A stretch of 45,117 nucleotides of DNA from Pseudomonadota bacterium (lineage in GTDB: Bacteria > Pseudomonadota > Gammaproteobacteria > Burkholderiales > Burkholderiaceae_C), in assembly GCA_018241265.1 (NCBI GenBank), contig JAFEEF010000053.1, forward strand, positions 1 to 45,117. The letters run 5' to 3'. Each line of letters opens with the position of its first letter. The stretch's first letter is position 1. Below, piece after piece: positions 41,701-45,117 of this stretch. Below the pieces are notes generated by a model. It was given only the letters and a program-made list of their open reading frames with translations. It did not search any database and was not told the origin of the DNA. Both the position numbers and the translations under genes were made by a program.

Positions 41701-42064
41701 CCTGCTCGATTTCACCGGCCACGACTCGGGCAGCCCGGTGTCGATCTCCTTCTCGGTATCCAACTTCGGTTCGTCGTTGCTGAACCTGACTTTCTCGTCC
41801 CTCTCGGATGCCGACGCCTACTTCAGCGACCATGCCTTGAGCCTGGGAACGATGAGCGGCAATGTCGACCTGTTGCTGAGCTACACGCTGATCGGCCAGG
41901 CGGATCAAGGGGCCGACTTCAGCTATCTGCTCGCCACCGGAGCGATGGCAAACCCGGGCAACCTGATCAGCGCCGTGCCCGAGTTGGATCCGAGAACGTT
42001 GCTGCTGTTGGGACTGGGCGTATTGGCGGCATCGCGGCGAATGATGCGAACGCGCCGGGGCTGA
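38798..42064 (+). CDS. Giant glycine-rich modular surface protein with PEP-CTERM-like tail
   Basis: This is a predicted secreted or surface protein of 1088 residues. GTG 38798 is chosen because AGGAGA lies six bases upstream; ATG 38747 would add 17 residues with no such site. A signal peptide (FVFAPVLLAAAVGNIYA) is followed by Gly/Ala/Ser/Asn-rich sequence with many GGxGG and GGNGG runs. Three modules begin near residues 236, 432 and 629, each repeating GANGGxGxSVSLxNxVxGxT and related text, with a period of 196-197. From about residue 870 it is a non-repetitive beta domain. The C-terminus AVPELDPRTLLLLGLGVLA followed by RRMMRTRRG has the layout of PEP-CTERM, with PELDP in place of PEPS/T. 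Function is probably structural in the matrix. Confidence 0.85.
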   Translation: MTRTPQSPLPTGRKHRTFVFAPVLLAAAVGNIYAAGISKTGPSGTPGSNGTTIGQAGGAGGAGSTTRAFVPRNSDASNSAAAQGGSGGNGGNGASGNAKIKGGRAGAGGNGGSALAAATAALSSGDAMAYTSATGGIGGASGSPGWDGGAGTRSGANGGNGGAAQAQSFASASSYGNASSQTYVTGGDGGMAYGIGGRGGDGGFAAGSANAVSTSGYVLVGVSAQGGAGGYGAAGANGGNGASVSLTNAVSGTTSGGLSFSQVAQGGNAGGADWGTVGRAGNATSTLTVNDSSASSLTLSAGALGGQGGSTNGGTTASRGGAGTATTNSASTGYSNVSAAATGGNGGSVNSGSGNGGAGGMATARQIVTGAGVFALASAQGGQGGSGWGVGHSGGDGGQALVSAIGADTSGAGLSLSASVGGGSGGYGYGGANGGKGTSVSLSNVVGGTTSGAVFLTQSASGGFGGGSDSGLVGSAGSALSSLTWNDASATGGVSLSTWASGGQGGYSYGTASGSSGGDATAMVKGDSVAAIGLIASANGGNGGSNYGGGNGGAGGAATATASGTAGAGGSASVIAVGGSGGQGDGAGYSGGDGAQASVSALATDSGGMSSSVTASATGGSGGSGLNGANGGQGASVSLSNVVSGSTSGNLSFSQFAVGGNGGSSDTGMVGRGGDATSILAVSDQTASNLAAMAQATAGIGGTNVSGTQGTNGNALASVSATSSRPGSQVNSQAIAYGWSEYVFPTGGTPTGTATANATAIAAANANASANVYGSAYLPGAPLMLANGTAAATARSTLTNQGANASSYVYGASVVSSTAQSFSSGAGLAQSTAYGQGASGAAQATSTSSGGKAMQIVAGAAGQTSGTASVATTTSFGNTGLYLPDFSTSNTGLHAFSYMDGAPDPAIVASELASHRKVDHALTASGLQTFALGSMGTQVSTDATAENTYSASAEYSFTLAHTSGVLLGLLDFTGHDSGSPVSISFSVSNFGSSLLNLTFSSLSDADAYFSDHALSLGTMSGNVDLLLSYTLIGQADQGADFSYLLATGAMANPGNLISAVPELDPRTLLLLGLGVLAASRRMMRTRRG
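39503..40960 (+). repeat. Three in-frame protein-coding modules of about 590 bp
   Basis: Corresponding codons of the conserved GANGG segment lie at 39503, 40091 and 40682, giving spacings of 588 and 591 bases. Each unit passes through VSL(T/S)N, a TSGxxxxxQ segment, a GxxGxxGxxxSxLxxxD segment, further GGNGGS-type runs, and GGDGxQAxVSAxxxDxxG. The third unit is cut short by about 60 residues of different sequence. The copies are diverged at DNA level, so the duplication is not recent. Confidence 0.75.
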
Positions 42065-42075
42065 TCGCATCAGGC

Positions 42076-42105
42076 GCCGCGGGCATGGCACGCCATGCCC
42101 GCGGC
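42076..42105. terminator. Perfect 14-bp hairpin between convergent genes
   Basis: GCCGCGGGCATGGC (42076-42089) and its exact complement (42092-42105) flank a two-base loop, 12 bases after the stop of the glycine-rich protein. The minus-strand ORF ends at 42139 on the other side. There is no T-tract on either side, so it is a strong hairpin that could act as a bidirectional barrier or 3'-end stabiliser rather than a classic intrinsic terminator. Confidence 0.6.
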
Positions 42106-42138
42106 TGCGGTCCATCGACTTCGATGGCCGGTGTTCGG

Positions 42139-42273
42139 CTACGCGACATCGAAAGCGGCGGCCTCCAGTTCCGCAGCAACCCAAGGTATTAGGAAGTCGA
42201 TCTCGCGACAACCGTGCACCATGCAGGCCTCGGCAAACGCCTTGCGCTCCTCCGAGAAGTCGCCATGTTCCAT
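42139..42273 (-). CDS. Possible 44-aa small protein
   Basis: A minus-strand reading frame from ATG 42273 to TAG 42139 encodes MEHGDFSEERKAFAEACMVH, then GCREIDFLIPWVAAELEA and AAFDVA. A GAGG sequence lies about 7 bases upstream of the ATG. The composition is protein-like (amphipathic, two Cys, an LIPWVA stretch) and codon third positions are mostly G or C, though less strictly than in its neighbours. I do not recognise a family, and no other gene occupies this interval. Confidence 0.45.
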   Translation of the reverse strand: MEHGDFSEERKAFAEACMVHGCREIDFLIPWVAAELEAAAFDVA

Positions 42274-42312
42274 CGCGGCACCTCGTCGGCATCGTTGCTG
42301 GAACGAGCCATC

Positions 42313-42600
42313 CTACGCACGACGGGCAACCACGCTCGCGTCGCCCGAAACCGTCGCACGGCGCCGCAGATTCAGCACGTTGCCGGTCAGGATCAGCACG
42401 GTACCGACCACCGTCAGCAGATCGACGCGCTCGGCATACACCAGCCAGCCGACCAGCGCCGTCAGCGGCACGCGCACGAAGTCGATCGGCACGACGAGCG
42501 TCGCATCGGCATCGGCCACCGCGATCACGGTCATCAGCGACAGCCAGCCGGCCATCCACAGCGCGGCCTTGGCGAGCGACGGCTTGGGCTGCATCGCACG
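42313..42600 (-). pseudogene. C-terminal remnant of an EamA/DMT-family transporter
   Basis: The frame encodes about 95 residues corresponding to the last part of an EamA drug/metabolite transporter: VADADATLVVPIDFVRVPLTALVGWLVYAERVDLLTVVGTVLILTGNVLNLRRR. Intact members have about 290 residues and ten helices; only about three are present. The open frame extends back to an ATG at 42633, overlapping the end of the Cys-rich small gene, but those first residues do not look like the family. It is best read as a 3' fragment left by deletion. A residual short membrane protein cannot be excluded. Confidence 0.7.
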
Positions 42601-42619
42601 ATGCGCCATCCACATCGGC

Positions 42620-42826
42620 TCAGCCACGACCAACGGTGCTCGCGCGCTCGGCCCCGATGACGGAGTCGGGATGACGCTCGCGCCAGGCGCGCAGAGCTTG
42701 CCGGTAGTCGCTCATCGCGAGGTCATGCAGATCGAAGATGCAAGGGTCGCAGCCGTTGCCGCAACAGGCATCCAAGTCCGGCTCGACGGGCGGCTCGGGC
42801 ATCGGATCGGGATCGGTCGGCACCAT
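42620..42826 (-). CDS. Oxidoreductase-like Cys-rich small protein
   Basis: A 68-residue protein begins MVPTDPDPMPEPPVEPDLDA and continues with the cysteine cluster ACCGNGCDPCIFDLHDLAMSDYRQALRAWRER. The pattern Pro-rich leader, CCGxGCDPCxFD, then a YRxAL helix matches the domain called oxidoreductase-like N-terminal, also present in small eukaryotic and proteobacterial proteins. The cysteines could bind a metal or Fe-S centre; no enzymatic activity is established. ATG 42826 is chosen because it begins the conserved leader. It lies 62 bp after alaS on the same strand. Confidence 0.85.
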   Translation of the reverse strand: MVPTDPDPMPEPPVEPDLDACCGNGCDPCIFDLHDLAMSDYRQALRAWRERHPDSVIGAERASTVGRG

Positions 42827-42887
42827 GAGCCTGGCATTTTCCGATGTCGCGCAAGTACCGTGGTCCCGCGGCGATGACGACCACCAA

Positions 42888-45117
42888 TCAGACCCGCTCG
42901 GCCACCCACCCCGCCACCGACGACAGCGCCTCACTCAACCGCGATGCGTCGCTGCCGCCGGCCATCGCCATGTCGGCCTTGCCGCCGCCCTTGCCGCCCA
43001 CTTGCTGCGCGACGAAGTTCACCAGCTCGCCGGCCTTGACCTTCGCCGTGCTGTCGCTGGTGACGCCGGCCGCCAGTTGCACCTTGCCGCCGTCGACGCT
43101 GGCCAGCACGATCGCCGCGGTCTTCAGCTTGTCCTTCAGCTTGTCGAGCGTGTCGCGCAAGGTCTTCGCGTCGGCGCCGTCGAGTTGCGCGGCCAGCACC
43201 TTGAGGCCGCCGACGTCGACCGAGCGCGCTGCGAGCTCGTCGCCCTGCGACGAGGCCAGCCGCCCCTTCAGCGCCGCGATCTCCTTCTCGAGGCCGCGCA
43301 CCTGGTCGAGCACCTGCACGACGCGCGGCTGCAGCTCCGCCGGCGGCGCCTTCAAGGTGCCGGCGGCGGCCTGCACGGTCGCTTCGAGGTCCTGCAGGTA
43401 GGCGAGCGCGTTGGCGCCCGTCACGGCCTCGACGCGCCGCACGCCCGCCGCGACGCCGCTTTCGGCGACGATCTTGAAGAGCCCGATGTCGCCGGTGCGC
43501 GCCACGTGCGTGCCGCCGCACAGCTCGCGGCTCGTGCCGATGTCGAGCACGCGCACGGTGTCGCCGTACTTCTCGCCGAACAGCATCACGGCACCGGTCT
43601 TCTGCGCCGAGTCGATGTCCATCACGCGCGCCTGCGTCGCCTGGTTGGCGAGGATCTCGGCGTTGACGCGCGACTCGATCTCGCGGATCTGCGCATCGGT
43701 GACCGGCACCGGATGCGCGAAGTCGAAGCGGGTGCGCTCGGCGTTCACCAGCGAACCCTTCTGCTGCACATGGCCGCCCAGCACTTCGCGCAGCGCCTTG
43801 TGCATCAGGTGCGTGACGCTGTGGTTGCGCATCGTCGCGGCGCGGACCTGGCCGTCGACCCGCGCGGTCACGGTGTCGCCCTTGCGCAGCACGCCCTGCG
43901 CGACGCTGCCGTGGTGGCCGTAGACGTCGGCCTTGATCTTCTGCGTGTCGGTGACGCCGAACAGCACGCCCTCGGCCGTCAGCGTGCCTTGATCGCCGAC
44001 TTGGCCGCCGCTCTCGGCATAGAACGGCGTCGTGCTCAGCACGACGATGCCGAACTGGCCCTGTGCCAGCATCTCGACCGGCGAGCCTTCGTGGTACAGC
44101 GCGACGACGCGCGCCTCGTCCTCGAGCCGCTCGTAGCCGGTGAACGCATGGCCGTCGCCGGCGTATTCGAGCGCGCGGTCCATCTTGAACTTGCCGGCCG
44201 CGCGGCCCTGCGCCTTCTGCCGCTCCATCGCGACCGTGAAGCCGGCCTCGTCGACCGTCACGCCGCGCTCGCGGCAGACGTCCTGCGTCAGGTCGAGCGG
44301 GAAGCCGTAGGTGTCGTGCAGCTTGAAGGCGACGTCGCCCGGCAGCGTCTTCGCGCCGCCGGCGAGCGCCGCATCGAGGATCTCCATGCCGTTGGCGAGC
44401 GTCTCGAAGAAGCGCTCCTCCTCGACCTTCAAGGTCTCGACGATGTGGCCCTGCTCGGCGCGCAGGCGCGGATAGGCATCGCCCATCAGCGCGACGAGGT
44501 CGGGCACGAGCTTGTGGAAGAACGGCTTCTTCCGGCCGAGCTTGTAGCCGTGCCGGATCGCGCGCCGCACGATGCGCCGCTGCACGTAGCCGCGCCCTTC
44601 GTTGCTCGGGATCACGCCGTCGCTGACGAGGAACGCGGTCGCGCGGATGTGGTCGGCGATCACCTTCAGCGAGTCGTTCGCGAGGTCGGCGGTGGCGGTC
44701 TCGCGCGCCGCCGCGGCGATCAGCGCCTCGAAGATGTCGATCTCGTAGTTGCTGTGCTTGTGCTGCAGGATCGCCGCGAGCCGCTCGAGGCCCATGCCGG
44801 TGTCGACGCAGGGCGCCGGCAGCTTCTTGACGCTGCCGTCCTCCTGCATGTCGAACTGCATGAAGACGTGGTTCCAGATCTCGATGTAGCGGTCGCCGTC
44901 CTCGTCGGGCGAGCCGGGCGGGCCGCCTGGGACGTCGGGGCCGTGGTCGTAGAAGACTTCGCTGCACGGGCCGCACGGCCCGGTGTCGGCCATCATCCAG
45001 AAGTTGCCGGACTTGTACTTGCCGCCTTTGTTGTGGCCGATGCGGATCACGCGTTCTGGCGCCAGACCGCTCTCTTTCGTCCAGCTGTCGTATGCCTCGT
45101 CGTCGTAGATGTAGACG
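42888..45117 (-). CDS. alaS: Alanine-tRNA ligase AlaS (5' end beyond window)
   Basis: This enzyme charges tRNA-Ala with alanine and edits mis-charged Ser or Gly. About 743 codons plus the stop are present; the N-terminus lies past the right edge, and the frame stays open to 45117. Visible parts are the catalytic-domain end ([23 protein letters not shown] and [12 protein letters not shown]), the tRNA-recognition region ([15 protein letters not shown]) and the editing-domain metal site [16 protein letters not shown] with [13 protein letters not shown]. The C-Ala domain follows ([23 protein letters not shown]). Full-length bacterial AlaS is about 875 residues, so roughly the last 85% is here. 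It reads toward the Cys-rich small gene. Confidence 0.97.
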   Translation of the reverse strand, partial: VYIYDDEAYDSWTKESGLAPERVIRIGHNKGGKYKSGNFWMMADTGPCGPCSEVFYDHGPDVPGGPPGSPDEDGDRYIEIWNHVFMQFDMQEDGSVKKLPAPCVDTGMGLERLAAILQHKHSNYEIDIFEALIAAAARETATADLANDSLKVIADHIRATAFLVSDGVIPSNEGRGYVQRRIVRRAIRHGYKLGRKKPFFHKLVPDLVALMGDAYPRLRAEQGHIVETLKVEEERFFETLANGMEILDAALAGGAKTLPGDVAFKLHDTYGFPLDLTQDVCRERGVTVDEAGFTVAMERQKAQGRAAGKFKMDRALEYAGDGHAFTGYERLEDEARVVALYHEGSPVEMLAQGQFGIVVLSTTPFYAESGGQVGDQGTLTAEGVLFGVTDTQKIKADVYGHHGSVAQGVLRKGDTVTARVDGQVRAATMRNHSVTHLMHKALREVLGGHVQQKGSLVNAERTRFDFAHPVPVTDAQIREIESRVNAEILANQATQARVMDIDSAQKTGAVMLFGEKYGDTVRVLDIGTSRELCGGTHVARTGDIGLFKIVAESGVAAGVRRVEAVTGANALAYLQDLEATVQAAAGTLKAPPAELQPRVVQVLDQVRGLEKEIAALKGRLASSQGDELAARSVDVGGLKVLAAQLDGADAKTLRDTLDKLKDKLKTAAIVLASVDGGKVQLAAGVTSDSTAKVKAGELVNFVAQQVGGKGGGKADMAMAGGSDASRLSEALSSVAGWVAERV

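Noticed and set aside
41444-42613. 389-codon minus-strand frame covering the 3' end of the glycine-rich gene
   Set aside because: It crosses a strong hairpin and the small genes, has no family features, and the plus-strand gene is well supported.

Overview
The window is a GC-rich (estimated near 70%) bacterial chromosome segment. Family-level resemblance suggests a betaproteobacterium of the order Burkholderiales, perhaps the Rubrivivax/Leptothrix/Piscinibacter lineage. The clues are a Bug/TctC-type receptor, PEP-CTERM proteins, a MutL that keeps an endonuclease motif, and a queG-tsaE-amiC ... mutL ... miaA housekeeping set. The lineage is an inference; no rRNA gene or other phylogenetic marker was compared.

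Layout. (1) 1-416: apparent edge of an integron cassette array: one reverse-oriented small-protein cassette between attC-like sites, abutting the 3' end of rbsD. (2) 424-6488, minus: a six-gene ribose-type operon (binding protein, ABC ATPase, permease, LacI regulator, ribokinase, ribose pyranase) with several 4-bp stop/start overlaps. Two abutting LacI-type operators precede it. (3) 6851-8284: secreted BACON/beta-propeller protein. (4) 8315-14590, minus: LysE exporter, S9 peptidase, XerD, gluconokinase and a Bug/TctC receptor. (5) 14680-17657: queG (minus) divergent from tsaE-amiC (plus). (6) 17689-26293: an accessory block between amiC and mutL, with an MFS transporter plus zinc alcohol dehydrogenase, a small secreted protein plus HSL-type esterase, an M1 aminopeptidase, a frameshifted hydrolase and DedA. 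(7) 26382-31234, plus: mutL, a hydrolase, a RluF-like pseudouridine synthase and miaA. (8) 31365-31919: small PEP-CTERM protein with terminator. (9) 32071-35723: ABC ATPase, FtsX-type permease, a 44-aa protein and a DUF1304 protein, the last three overlapping. (10) 35726-38487: secreted hydrolase (minus), a truncated phosphoesterase, a DUF3892-type protein and a VOC protein. (11) 38798-42064: a 1088-aa glycine-rich protein with three internal modules of about 196 residues and a PEP-CTERM-like tail. (12) 42139-45117, minus: a 44-aa ORF, an EamA transporter remnant, a small Cys-rich oxidoreductase-like protein, and alaS running off the right edge.

How the genes work together. The ribose operon imports and phosphorylates a pentose under local LacI control. 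Gluconokinase with the TctC receptor suggests uptake of another organic or sugar acid. Two PEP-CTERM-type proteins point to exosortase-sorted extracellular material, but the exosortase itself is not in this window. Items most worth a second look are the integron edge, the modular glycine-rich protein, the operator pair, the permease/44-aa/DUF1304 operon, and the broken genes near 24.6 kb and 36.9 kb. I saw no rRNA, tRNA, CRISPR array, insertion sequence or complete prophage.
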